A program made the position numbers and the translations under genes. This document shows positions 25,688-33,136 of a DNA stretch of 64,000 bases, in pieces. Source of the DNA: JADJPO01 sp963724535 (GTDB lineage Bacteria > Actinomycetota > Actinomycetes > Actinomycetales > Kineosporiaceae); contig CAVRVD010000008.1 in the NCBI GenBank assembly GCA_963724535.1, forward strand, positions 19,212 through 83,211, written 5' to 3'. The notes beneath the pieces were generated by a model that was given only the letters and a program-made list of their open reading frames with translations, had not been told where the DNA came from and did no database searches. Numbering within the stretch: the first letter of the stretch is position 1; each line of letters opens with the position of its first letter.

Positions 25688-25927
25688 CTTCTCAGCCATG
25701 GGAAAGCCTTCGGGCGGACGCCGAGCTCTGCCGCCGTCCGGAGTCGCGACGACACCGCTGGCAGAGGCGGGGGAACCACTCTCGGGACATCCATAACAGT
25801 TACTTAACGTGACTATAACGGAAGTTCCTTGGGGTGAAGCCGGTGGCGCGGGATCGTGGTGACACGAGCCGCGTCGGCGGCCGGGTGATATCTCCCACCC
25901 GAACCCGACAGCTCACCTCGTAGGCGC
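25688..25927 (+). promoter_or_regulatory. c-di-AMP riboswitch (ydaO-yuaA type)
   Basis: The leader of the NlpC/P60 gene contains the conserved blocks of the ydaO-yuaA aptamer in order: GCTGGCAGAGGCGGGGGAACC (25758-25778), CCTTGGGGTGAAGCC (25827-25841) and CGAACCCGACAGCTCACCTCGTAGGCG (25900-25926). The ribosome site GGAGAGG starts only three bases after the last block. In actinomycetes this class commonly precedes resuscitation factors and wall hydrolases and turns them off when c-di-AMP is high. Outer borders are approximate; the peripheral helix around 25780-25825 is AT-rich compared with the core. Confidence 0.9.
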
Positions 25928-25943
25928 CCGGAGAGGCTTGTCC

Positions 25944-26990
25944 GTGACCGATCGCGGGAAGGCGCGGCACCGCGCGTCGACCAGGGCGACCACGCCCTTG
26001 ACCGTCATCACCTCCTCAGTCGGTACCGGTCTGCAGCAGGCCGTCGGCGACGGGGTCGAGATCCTCGGCCGTGGGGGCGCGGCCATCGTGGTCTCCACCG
26101 GCCTGGTGGCCGCCACCACGCTGACCGCCACCACGCTGCCCGACCGACTCGGTGGGCAGGACCCGCAGACCGCCAATCTGACGCTGGACCCGGCGGCTGC
26201 CCAGCTGGCCGCCTTCGGTTCCACCGTCGCCGACGGGGGCCCCGTCTCCGATCGGCAGTCGGCGACCCCGGTCTCCCGGGGTGGGCCGCTCACCGAACCG
26301 AAGGGCGCCTCGTCGGTGCTCGACAACGGGTCGCTGACCCGGGCCTCGGCGCAGGCAGCCGAGCGCGCCAGCCGCTCCGCATTGCTGTCCCGGGCCCGCA
26401 CCGTGGCCGCGGTCGCCGCCGACCCGGTGGCCGGGCCGGCCGCCAAGACCGCAGCCACGCCCGCGCGGACCACGAAGAAGACCACGGCGCGGACGAGCAC
26501 GAAGACCACCGAGGCGTCGACCAGGTCGTCGTCCGGATCCTCCGCCGCGGCCCCGGTCCGCACGTCCACGCGCAAGACCGCGGCCCCCACCAAGGCTCCC
26601 GTCAAGGCTCCCGTCAAGGCGGCTCCGGCCGCCCCGGCGGCCCGCGGGTCGTCGGTCCTGGCGATCGCCGCCCGCTACGTCGGCATCCCTTACCGGTACG
26701 GCGGCACCACGCCGGCCGGCTTCGACTGTTCCGGCTTCACCCAGTACGTCTACAAGCAGATCGGGGTGAGTCTGCCGCGCACCGCCCAGTCGCAGATGAA
26801 CGCGGCCACCCGGATCTCCCGGTCGCAGGCCAAGCCGGGCGACCTGGTGTTCGTGGTCGGTGGCGGGACCACCGGCCACGTGGGCATCTACGCCGGCGGA
26901 AACATGATGTACGACTCCCCGCGGAGCGGGAAGTCGCTCAGCAAACGGTCCATCTGGACCTCCAGCGTGGTCTTCGGCCGCGTCTCCTGA
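25944..26990 (+). CDS. NlpC/P60 family cell-wall hydrolase (348 aa)
   Basis: Secreted or membrane-bound peptidoglycan endopeptidase. A hydrophobic segment near residues 45-65 (GGAAIVVSTGLVAATTL) is followed by a long Ala/Thr/Lys-rich linker with TKKTTARTSTKTTE and APVKAPVKAAP. The catalytic domain at about residues 235-348 has FDCSGFTQYVYKQIG (nucleophile Cys), TTGHVGIYAG (His) and the polar third residue in MMYDSPRSG. GTG 25944 is chosen because GGAGAGG lies 7 bases upstream; TTG 25938 touches it. Expression is probably under c-di-AMP control through the riboswitch directly upstream. Confidence 0.92.
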   Translation: MTDRGKARHRASTRATTPLTVITSSVGTGLQQAVGDGVEILGRGGAAIVVSTGLVAATTLTATTLPDRLGGQDPQTANLTLDPAAAQLAAFGSTVADGGPVSDRQSATPVSRGGPLTEPKGASSVLDNGSLTRASAQAAERASRSALLSRARTVAAVAADPVAGPAAKTAATPARTTKKTTARTSTKTTEASTRSSSGSSAAAPVRTSTRKTAAPTKAPVKAPVKAAPAAPAARGSSVLAIAARYVGIPYRYGGTTPAGFDCSGFTQYVYKQIGVSLPRTAQSQMNAATRISRSQAKPGDLVFVVGGGTTGHVGIYAGGNMMYDSPRSGKSLSKRSIWTSSVVFGRVS

Positions 26991-27363
26991 CCCGGACCCG
27001 TCCTGGCCGGCTCCGTGGCGGGTCACCAGGACGGTGCACCTTCGGCACCGATCGGCCGATACTGGTGGGGGTAAATGGCCTGGGCGGACGGACCCACGTT
27101 GCCTAGGCTGTCCCCCGACGGCGTGGAGTCCCGCCGGGCCCGGAGGTGTGTCGTGCACGACGCGGTAGTACCAGGAGGTGCCGCACTAGCCAGTGCGGTA
27201 CCACCCGGTCGTGCTGCGCCGTGCAGAAGGCGTCGTCCCCTCGGGACGGCGCCTTCTGTGCGTCCCGGACCGGTCACTTCACCCTCGTCGGGGGCGGTCG
27301 TGCGACCGCCGCGTCTCGACGCCGCCAGCCAGGCGGGCGTCCCAGCTGGGTGGAGGTGACGGC
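26991..27363. other. Intergenic region with two hairpins before HNH gene
   Basis: 373 bases without a coding region that I trust. The start carries the end of the NlpC/P60 transcript. The second half holds a small hairpin CCGCACT-AGCC-AGTGCGG (27181-27198) and a long one (27223-27258), 100 bases before the HNH start, described next. Confidence 0.5.
27181..27258 (+). ncRNA. Candidate structured leader of the HNH gene
   Basis: Hairpin one is CCGCACT-AGCC-AGTGCGG. Hairpin two pairs CAGAAGGCGTCGTCCC (27224-27239) with GGGACGGCGCCTTCTG (27243-27258), nearly perfectly across a 3-base loop. The order and spacing, followed by about 100 bases and the TTG start, suggest a leader RNA or an attenuator. 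A plain terminator of an upstream transcript is the alternative. No U-run follows the second stem. Confidence 0.4.
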
Positions 27364-27858
27364 TTGCGCACCCTGGTTCTCAACGCGGGTTACGAGCCGC
27401 TGTCAGTGGTCTCGTTCCGGCGGGCCATCGTCCTGGTGCTGGCCGGCAAGGCCCGCGTCCTGGCACACGGCGATCCCCCGGTGGTCGGCGGCTCGGTCAC
27501 TCTGCCCAGACCCACGGTGATCCTGTTGGCGCGCTATGTCCGGGCGCCGCTGGCCCGGTCGGTGCCGGTCAGCCGTCGTGGTGTGCTGCGCCGCGACGGC
27601 CACCGATGCGCCTACTGCACCGGGCCCGCGACCACCATCGACCACGTGCTGCCGCGCAGCCGTGGCGGGCAGGACGTCTGGGAGAACCTCGTTGCCTGTT
27701 GCGTACGCTGCAACAACGCCAAGGGCGACCGCACGCCGGAGGAGAAGGGCTGGTCACTGCGGGTGCGGGCCTACGTACCCCGTGGGGCCGGCTGGTTGGT
27801 CCGCGGCAGTGAGGTGCGCGACCCGGCCTGGGATGAGTTCCTGGGAGAGGTGGCCTGA
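27364..27858 (+). CDS. HNH endonuclease (164 aa)
   Basis: Small nuclease-fold protein. The N-terminal half starts RTLVLNAGYEPLSVVSFRRA, and the HNH domain has CAYC, TTIDHVLPRSRGGQDVWENLV and CCVRCNNAKGDRTPEEKGW. The two CxxC pairs hold zinc and the DH/N residues form the metal site. This single-copy group is very widespread in Actinobacteria, and its role is not established. TTG 27364 is preferred because GTGGAGGTGAC lies just upstream and the protein then starts at the conserved RTLVLNA. Confidence 0.88.
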   Translation: MRTLVLNAGYEPLSVVSFRRAIVLVLAGKARVLAHGDPPVVGGSVTLPRPTVILLARYVRAPLARSVPVSRRGVLRRDGHRCAYCTGPATTIDHVLPRSRGGQDVWENLVACCVRCNNAKGDRTPEEKGWSLRVRAYVPRGAGWLVRGSEVRDPAWDEFLGEVA

Positions 27859-28071
27859 CCGCCGACGCGGTGCTTTGCCTTGCCGGGGAACCGATCCGGA
27901 TCACTCCCGGAGATCGACCAACCGTCAAACTGGCGCACCGGCACTCATCGGCGCCGGTGCACCAGAAAGCCTGCCACAACCTTGTCGGGTTGCCAAGGGT
28001 CCACTACTGCCGGTGACCAGATCTCGGGCGGTGTCACCTGGCTTGTGGGTACGGCAGGTGCGGGTGATGGG

Positions 28072-28533
28072 TCAGTCGTCGTCCTCGTGTGCCATGCCGG
28101 TCATCGCCGGGGGCAGCACGACGACCGGGCATTGGCTGTTCTTGATCAATGTCCGGCTCACCGATCCGAACAGGAAGGTTCCCAGGGCGCCGCGCCCGTG
28201 GCTACCGACCACGATCAGGTCGGCTCTGCGGGAGGCGGCGATCAACGCGTCCGCGGGACTGCCCTGGGTGATCGATCGCTCGACGACCAGGTCGGGCCCG
28301 GCGTCCTTGAGCACCTGGTCGACGGCGGCCTGCTGGATCGCCTCGGCGGAGTGGCGCAGCGCCTCACCCTGCACCGGACCGGCGTTGGGGCCGAGGTCGG
28401 CGTGGTCCAGCCCCCAGGTGGTGACCAGCTCGAGCGACGACCCGCGTCGCGCGGCTTCGGCCGCCGCCCAGGCGAGGGCTCGCCGGCTGCTGTCGCTCTC
28501 GTCGATCCCGACGACGATGACGGATGGGGACAT
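28072..28533 (-). CDS. Universal stress protein (153 aa)
   Basis: Single UspA domain. IVVGIDESDSSRRALAWAA opens the fold, and the ATP-binding signature G-2x-G-9x-G-S is present in VGSHGRGALGTFLFGSVS. The C-terminus adds an acidic HEDDD tail. ATG 28533 is used; the in-frame extension to 28575 has no support. It lies next to the leftward DUF1206 gene, 157 bases away, and is probably a separate transcript. Confidence 0.9.
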   Translation of the reverse strand: MSPSVIVVGIDESDSSRRALAWAAAEAARRGSSLELVTTWGLDHADLGPNAGPVQGEALRHSAEAIQQAAVDQVLKDAGPDLVVERSITQGSPADALIAASRRADLIVVGSHGRGALGTFLFGSVSRTLIKNSQCPVVVLPPAMTGMAHEDDD

Positions 28534-28689
28534 GGGGACCGCCCTTTCTGGCTCCTGGCCCGTGTCGTGGACCATACCGTCACTGTCGCCGCCCGCCGGG
28601 GCGCCAACAAGGGCACAACGTCACGGGCCGGCCGGGCGCTGGACGGGGTAACCCAGCAGGTCAGGGGCGCTTTCTGGGGTGGTGCCGGC

Positions 28690-29484
28690 TCACACCTTGG
28701 CGTGCCGCGCCCGGGCCAGGGAGTACCCCCCGTAGGCCGCCAGCCCGGCGGCGACCACGGTGAGCAGGTACGGGCCGAACGGTTGGCCCAGCAGGGTGCG
28801 CAGCGCGCCGTCCAGCCCGGTGGACTGCGAGGCCTGGTGGCGCAGCGCGGCGACCAGGAACAGCACGCCGACAATCGCCAGGGCCACTCCCTTGGCCGAG
28901 TACCCGAACTGGCCTCCGTGCACCGCCAACCTGCCGGGGTGCTCCTCCAGATCGCGCAGGAACCGCTTCTGCACGCCCTTGTGGACGTGGTAGCCGCCGA
29001 CGCCGAGGACCACCAAACCCACCACGGCGACCAGCGCCCGACCGAACGGGGCCTGCATCAACGTGGCGGTGAAGTCCGCCGTCTGCTGTGAACTGGAGCT
29101 CGAGTCGCCGGTGGCGAACCGGAACGCAGTCAGGGCCAGCGTGGCGTAGACCGCGGTCTTGGCCAGCCCCTTGCCCCGCCCGACCAGGCCGCTCTCGCCA
29201 CCGCTGGGGCGTACCGACTCGGTGAACTGCCACAGGCACAGCAGGACGTAGCCGATGAGGATCACCCAGAGCAGCAGCATGCCCAGCGGGTTGCCCCCCA
29301 CGGCCTGCAGCGCTCCGGACTGGTCGGCGTCCTGGCCGCTGTGCTGCCAGGCCATCCGCAACGCGATGACGGCGATGAGCATATGCAGGAGCCCGTTGAC
29401 GGCGTATCCGAGCCGGGCACCGGTCTCGAGGACCGGATGCTCCCCCACCTCGGCGACCGAATCGCCGATCTGTTGGGAGTCCAT
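28690..29484 (-). CDS. DUF1206 membrane protein (264 aa)
   Basis: Six hydrophobic segments form three pairs, each opening with a similar phrase: ETGARLGYAVNGLLHMLIAV, VGRGKGLAKTAVYATLALTA and QFGYSAKGVALAIVGVLFL. This threefold repeat of a two-helix unit is the DUF1206 pattern. Function unknown. ATG 29484 begins just before DSQQIGDSVAEVGEHP, an N-terminal cytoplasmic segment. The following gene on the same strand is the stress protein. Confidence 0.85.
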   Translation of the reverse strand: MDSQQIGDSVAEVGEHPVLETGARLGYAVNGLLHMLIAVIALRMAWQHSGQDADQSGALQAVGGNPLGMLLLWVILIGYVLLCLWQFTESVRPSGGESGLVGRGKGLAKTAVYATLALTAFRFATGDSSSSSQQTADFTATLMQAPFGRALVAVVGLVVLGVGGYHVHKGVQKRFLRDLEEHPGRLAVHGGQFGYSAKGVALAIVGVLFLVAALRHQASQSTGLDGALRTLLGQPFGPYLLTVVAAGLAAYGGYSLARARHAKV

Positions 29485-29578
29485 GGCGCAGTGCACCACA
29501 GAGCCGATCTTTGCGCGACACGGGTCGATGGCACCCGACTGTTGCTCCTGGTGCGCCGGGCGCGGTGCGCCCTGACGC

Positions 29579-30427
29579 TCACCCGGCGGCAGCGACCAGC
29601 ACGGCACCGGCCTGCCAGGTCGCGGCCGGCTCCAGGTGCACCGGGGTGAGCTGGGCCGGTTCCAGGCAGACGAAGCCGAGCCGCCCAACGGGTGCGTCGG
29701 CGAGGCCGTGCTCGGGCCCCGGGTGCCAGAGGACGAGGTCGGCGAAGCCGTCGCGCAGCATGGTGACCGACCGGCCGTCGTCGTGGACCAGGCGCACGGC
29801 GGCGTCCAGGTCGCGCAGCGCCAGGTCGCGCTCGGTCATCGCCGCCAGCGGGCCCTCCTCCAGGGTGAGCGGGGCGAGGTCGGCGGCGTTGTCCTCACCT
29901 CGGGCGCCGTTCATCCCGTACAGCAGGGAGCGGGCCTGAGCTGCCAGGTAGGCGTGCAGAGCGGCGGTGAACGTGAACGGGCCCTCAAGAGCATCGTTGC
30001 GCACCGACAGGACCAGCTCGAGCCGATCGGCGCTCGCCGCCAGGCGCAGGGTCAGGGTGAACCGGTGTGGCCAGGCGGCGCGGGTCGCCTCGGTGTCGGT
30101 CAGTGTCGCGGTCACCTCCCCGGACCCTGCGGCGCCCGGCTCGAGGGTCCAGGTCCGGTCCCGGGCGAATCCGTGCTTGGGCAGCGGCCCCCGGCCGGCG
30201 AACTGCGGGAAGACCACCGGGACGCCGCCGCGGATCGCCGCTCCCGGACCGCAGCGTGCCAGCGGGCTCAGCCACAGCTGCTCGCGCCCGTCGGGCCCCG
30301 CCGGGCGCCAGCCCAGCAGCTGTCCACCGTGTGCGCAGACCGAGATTCTGGCGCCGTCCGCGGCCTCGGCGGTGATCGGGGTGCAGGGATCGGCCGGCAG
30401 GCGGATAGCGGTGGGGGTATCGGGCAC
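29579..30427 (-). CDS. D-hexose-6-phosphate mutarotase / aldose 1-epimerase family (282 aa)
   Basis: Galactose-mutarotase fold. GAAIRGGVPVVFPQFAGRGP and LPKHGFARDRTWTLE carry the arginine and catalytic His region, FTALHAYLAAQ-like FTFTAALHAYLAA the second His, and RLGFVCLEPAQLTPVHLEPA the catalytic Glu. Matches the YeaD-type group that interconverts anomers of hexose 6-phosphates. GTG 30427 is chosen because GGGAGG lies 8 bases upstream; GTG 30436 is too near to it. Confidence 0.85.
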   Translation of the reverse strand: MPDTPTAIRLPADPCTPITAEAADGARISVCAHGGQLLGWRPAGPDGREQLWLSPLARCGPGAAIRGGVPVVFPQFAGRGPLPKHGFARDRTWTLEPGAAGSGEVTATLTDTEATRAAWPHRFTLTLRLAASADRLELVLSVRNDALEGPFTFTAALHAYLAAQARSLLYGMNGARGEDNAADLAPLTLEEGPLAAMTERDLALRDLDAAVRLVHDDGRSVTMLRDGFADLVLWHPGPEHGLADAPVGRLGFVCLEPAQLTPVHLEPAATWQAGAVLVAAAG

Positions 30428-30498
30428 GTCACCCACCCTCCCAACGCTGGCCGGCGCGGGCCAGCCGGTCGCCGGACCCTGCCGGTAGCCTGACCCGC

Positions 30499-30942
30499 AT
30501 GGCCAGCGTCAGCGCAGACATCGAGATCGCCGCTCCCGTGCAGCAGACCTGGGCGGTCCTGTCCGACCCGTCTCGGTTCAGCAGCTGGGTGGACAACCAT
30601 CTCGGATTCGTCGGGCAGCCCCCCGCGGCGTATGCGCCGGGGGCCTCCTTCGGGCAGCGGATCCGGGTCATGGGCATGCCGGCGGAGGTGAACTGGACGG
30701 TCAAAGGCCTGGAGGAGCCGAAGCGGGTGGTACTGGGCGGCGCCGGCCCGATGGGCATCGGCCTGACCGCCGCCTACGAGGTCGCCCCGGCGGCCGCCGG
30801 CTCGCGGGTCGACGTCCGGTTCGACTTCTCCGGCGCCGCCGTGTTCGCCATCGCCCGCCAGCTCGACAGCGAGGTGGGCGGGTCGCTGCGCACCAGCTTG
30901 GCCAAGCTCAAGGAGCTGATCGAGGGCGGCGCCGGCGCCTAA
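30499..30942 (+). CDS. SRPBCC (START-like) family protein (147 aa)
   Basis: Helix-grip lipid-binding fold of the polyketide cyclase/dehydrase type: VSADIEIAAPVQQTWAVLSDPSRFSSWVD is the typical opening, with a central strand region (PAEVNWTVKGLEEPKRVVL) and a long C-terminal helix (LRTSLAKLKELIEG). No catalytic residue can be assigned. It converges on the TetR gene so closely that the two stop codons overlap in the four bases CTAA at 30939-30942. Confidence 0.85.
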   Translation: MASVSADIEIAAPVQQTWAVLSDPSRFSSWVDNHLGFVGQPPAAYAPGASFGQRIRVMGMPAEVNWTVKGLEEPKRVVLGGAGPMGIGLTAAYEVAPAAAGSRVDVRFDFSGAAVFAIARQLDSEVGGSLRTSLAKLKELIEGGAGA

Positions 30943-31610
30943 CCGGCGACGGCGCCGGGTCGTGCCTCATCGGGGTCGACCAGCCGCGGGGCCACGTCGT
31001 GCAGCAGGGCGACCAGCGTCCGGCTGAGCAGCGTGTGGGCCTGGTCACGGGTCAGCGAACCGCGGACCAGCCACTGCACCGCGCCGGTACGGGCGAAGGA
31101 GACGTAGGCGCGGGTGGCCGCACGCAGCTGCTCACCGGCCTGTCGCGGGTCGATCCCAGCCAGGGCCAGGATGTGGTCCACGGTCACCTCGTCCGCCTCG
31201 GCGATCACCTCGGCCACGTCCGGGTTCCGGCTCGGTCCGGTGGCGCCGATCGCGGCCAGCCAGGGCCGGGCGTGCCGGGAGACCGCGTCCAGGAACCAGG
31301 TCACCACGGCGTCCACCCGGGCGGCCAGGTCGCCGTGCGGAACGGCGTCCAGAACGACGTCCGGAATGGTCACCAGCACCCGGACCACCTCGAGGTACAG
31401 GTCCTTCTTGGTTCCGAAGTAGTGGTTGACCAGGCCGCGCGCGACGCCCGCCTCCCGGGCGATGTCGGCCGCGGAGACCTCCTCGTAGCCCTGTTCGCCG
31501 AACAGCCGCACGGCGCAGCTGAGGATCTGCCGGCGCCGTGCGTCCGGCTCCAGCCGGCGGCGCGGCGCGGACCCACCGCGGGGCTCGGTGCCGACGACGC
31601 TCGCTCTCAC
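30939..31610 (-). CDS. TetR family regulator of the adjacent beta-oxidation operon (223 aa)
   Basis: N-terminal helix-turn-helix (ILSCAVRLFGEQGYEEVSAA and DIAREAGVARGLVNHYFGTK) and a C-terminal ligand-binding domain. It is divergent from the acyl-CoA dehydrogenase operon, with two operator-like palindromes between the genes, so by analogy with FadR/KstR-type TetR proteins it probably represses the operon until an acyl-CoA binds. GTG 31610 is used; the longer frame to TTG 31646 would run into the operator region. Ligand unknown. Confidence 0.88.
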   Translation of the reverse strand: MRASVVGTEPRGGSAPRRRLEPDARRRQILSCAVRLFGEQGYEEVSAADIAREAGVARGLVNHYFGTKKDLYLEVVRVLVTIPDVVLDAVPHGDLAARVDAVVTWFLDAVSRHARPWLAAIGATGPSRNPDVAEVIAEADEVTVDHILALAGIDPRQAGEQLRAATRAYVSFARTGAVQWLVRGSLTRDQAHTLLSRTLVALLHDVAPRLVDPDEARPGAVAG

Positions 31611-31647
31611 TCGTGGGACGGTGCCATGCGCCGTGGGGGACGTCAAT

Positions 31648-31666
31648 TGTTGGCGCTACGCCAACA
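31648..31666. promoter_or_regulatory. TetR operator-like palindrome 1
   Basis: TGTTGGCG-CTA-CGCCAACA is a perfect 8-bp dyad with a 3-base centre. It lies 37 bases upstream of the tetR start, between tetR and the acyl-CoA dehydrogenase gene. A second related copy follows 25 bases later. Position and sharing of the half site TGTTGRC suggest autoregulation and control of the operon. Confidence 0.75.
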
Positions 31667-31691
31667 GCGTTGGACAGGTCACAGGCCACGC

Positions 31692-31710
31692 TGTTGACAT
31701 TGCGCCAACA
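31692..31710. promoter_or_regulatory. TetR operator-like palindrome 2
   Basis: TGTTGACATTGCGCCAACA keeps the outer arms TGTTG/CAACA and the spacing of site 1. Its left arm includes TTGACA, a perfect -35 hexamer for a rightward promoter, so occupancy would block RNA polymerase on the acyl-CoA dehydrogenase side. The two site centres are 44 bases apart, about four helical turns. Confidence 0.7.
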
Positions 31711-31843
31711 ACGGGGAGACTGGGGACGGGTCATCGCGTTCCGGACCCGTTGTCGCAGCGCCGTCCCGGAACCGTCCCCGCCGTTCACCCGGCCCCCGGT
31801 GCGCCCGTTCGGGCCGGACCACCCGTTGCTGGAAGGACCCTCG

Positions 31844-33004
31844 ATGCCCCAGGAACCCCTGGCCTACCGATCGCCCTGGCGCGCCCAGGAGCACGACGAC
31901 CTGGCCGAGGTCGTCCGTACGTTCTTCACCAAGGAGGTCGTCCCGCACCGGGAGGCCTACGAAGCCCAGGGCAACCCCGATCCCGAGGTCTATCGCCGAG
32001 CCGGCGAGCAGGGCCTGTTGGGGTTGTCCCTCCCCGAGGCCTACGGTGGCGGGGGCGGCACCTTCGCGCACGAGGCCGTGCTCTTCGAGGGCCAGGCGGA
32101 GGCCCTGGACGTCACGCTCGGCCTGGGCGTGCACACCGGCATCGTGCCCGGCTACATCGCCGACTACGGCACCGAGGAGCAGAAGCAGCGCTTCCTGCCC
32201 CCGCTGTGCAGCGGGGAGCGGATCGGGTCGATCTGCATGACCGAGCCGGGTGGCGGATCGGACCTTCAGGCGATCCGGACCCGCGCCGTCCGGGACGGCG
32301 ACGACTACCTGGTCAGCGGGTCGAAGACGTTCATCACCAACGGTTACCTCGCCGGCCTGCTCGTCCTGGCGGTCAAGACGGACCCCAAGCAGAAGGCCTC
32401 CGGGGTCTCGCTGCTGGTGTGCGAGGTGGACGACGACACCCCCGGGTTCGAACGTGGCCGCAAGCTCGAGAAGATCGGCATGCACGGCAACGACACCGCC
32501 GAGCTGTTCTTCGACAACATGCGCGTGCCGACGGCGAACCTCCTCGGTGAGGAGGGGCGCGGCTTTGCGCAGATGATGACCCAGCTGCCGCAGGAGCGCC
32601 TGGTGGTCGCCGTCGCCGGGGTCGCGGCCATGGAGAAGGCGCTGGAGCTGACCATCACCTACACCAAGGAGCGCCAGGCCTTCGGCAAGTCGCTGCTCGA
32701 GCAGCAGAACACCCGGTTCGTCCTCGCCGAGTGCGTGGCGACCACCCGGGCCGCCCGGCTGATGCTGGACGAAGCCATCGGCAAGCACGTCGCCGGCGAG
32801 CTCGACGTGGCGACCGCCGCCATGGCCAAGTTCTGGATCACCGACGCCCAGTGCCGCGTGATGGACGCCTGCCTACAGCTGTTCGGCGGCTACGGCTACA
32901 CGATGGAGTACCCGATCGCCCGGCTGTACGCCGACGCCCGGGTGCAACCGATCTACGCCGGCACCAACGAGATCATGAAGGAACTCGTCGCCCGTGCCCT
33001 GTGA
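31844..33004 (+). CDS. Acyl-CoA dehydrogenase (386 aa)
   Basis: FAD enzyme for the first step of beta-oxidation. CMTEPGGGSDLQAIRTRA and GSKTFITNG are the flavin and substrate signatures, KIGMHGNDTAELFFDNMRVP is the middle domain, QAFGKSLLEQQNTRF the dimer/FAD region and YAGTNEIMKELVARAL carries the catalytic Glu at the end. ATG 31844 follows GGAAGGA 6 bases upstream. It is the first gene of an operon with thiolase, FadB-like and CoA-transferase genes, under a TetR regulator. Confidence 0.93.
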   Translation: MPQEPLAYRSPWRAQEHDDLAEVVRTFFTKEVVPHREAYEAQGNPDPEVYRRAGEQGLLGLSLPEAYGGGGGTFAHEAVLFEGQAEALDVTLGLGVHTGIVPGYIADYGTEEQKQRFLPPLCSGERIGSICMTEPGGGSDLQAIRTRAVRDGDDYLVSGSKTFITNGYLAGLLVLAVKTDPKQKASGVSLLVCEVDDDTPGFERGRKLEKIGMHGNDTAELFFDNMRVPTANLLGEEGRGFAQMMTQLPQERLVVAVAGVAAMEKALELTITYTKERQAFGKSLLEQQNTRFVLAECVATTRAARLMLDEAIGKHVAGELDVATAAMAKFWITDAQCRVMDACLQLFGGYGYTMEYPIARLYADARVQPIYAGTNEIMKELVARAL

Positions 33005-33027
33005 CCCCGTGGCGCCCCCCGTCACTC

Positions 33028-33091
33028 CGATCGCTACAAGACCCGATCGCTACAAGACCCGATCGCTACAAGACCCGATCGCTGCGAAACC
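33028..33091 (+). repeat. 16-bp tandem repeat in operon leader
   Basis: Three identical copies of cgatcgctacaagacc (33028-33043, 33044-33059, 33060-33075), then a diverged fourth (33076-33091) and a partial fifth. It lies in the 132-base gap between the dehydrogenase and thiolase genes. The unit contains the palindrome cgatcg. No coding potential. Confidence 0.85.
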
Positions 33092-33136
33092 CGACCGTGC
33101 AAGCCCTCTCGTGGAAAGGCATGTGGTGACCCCCCC

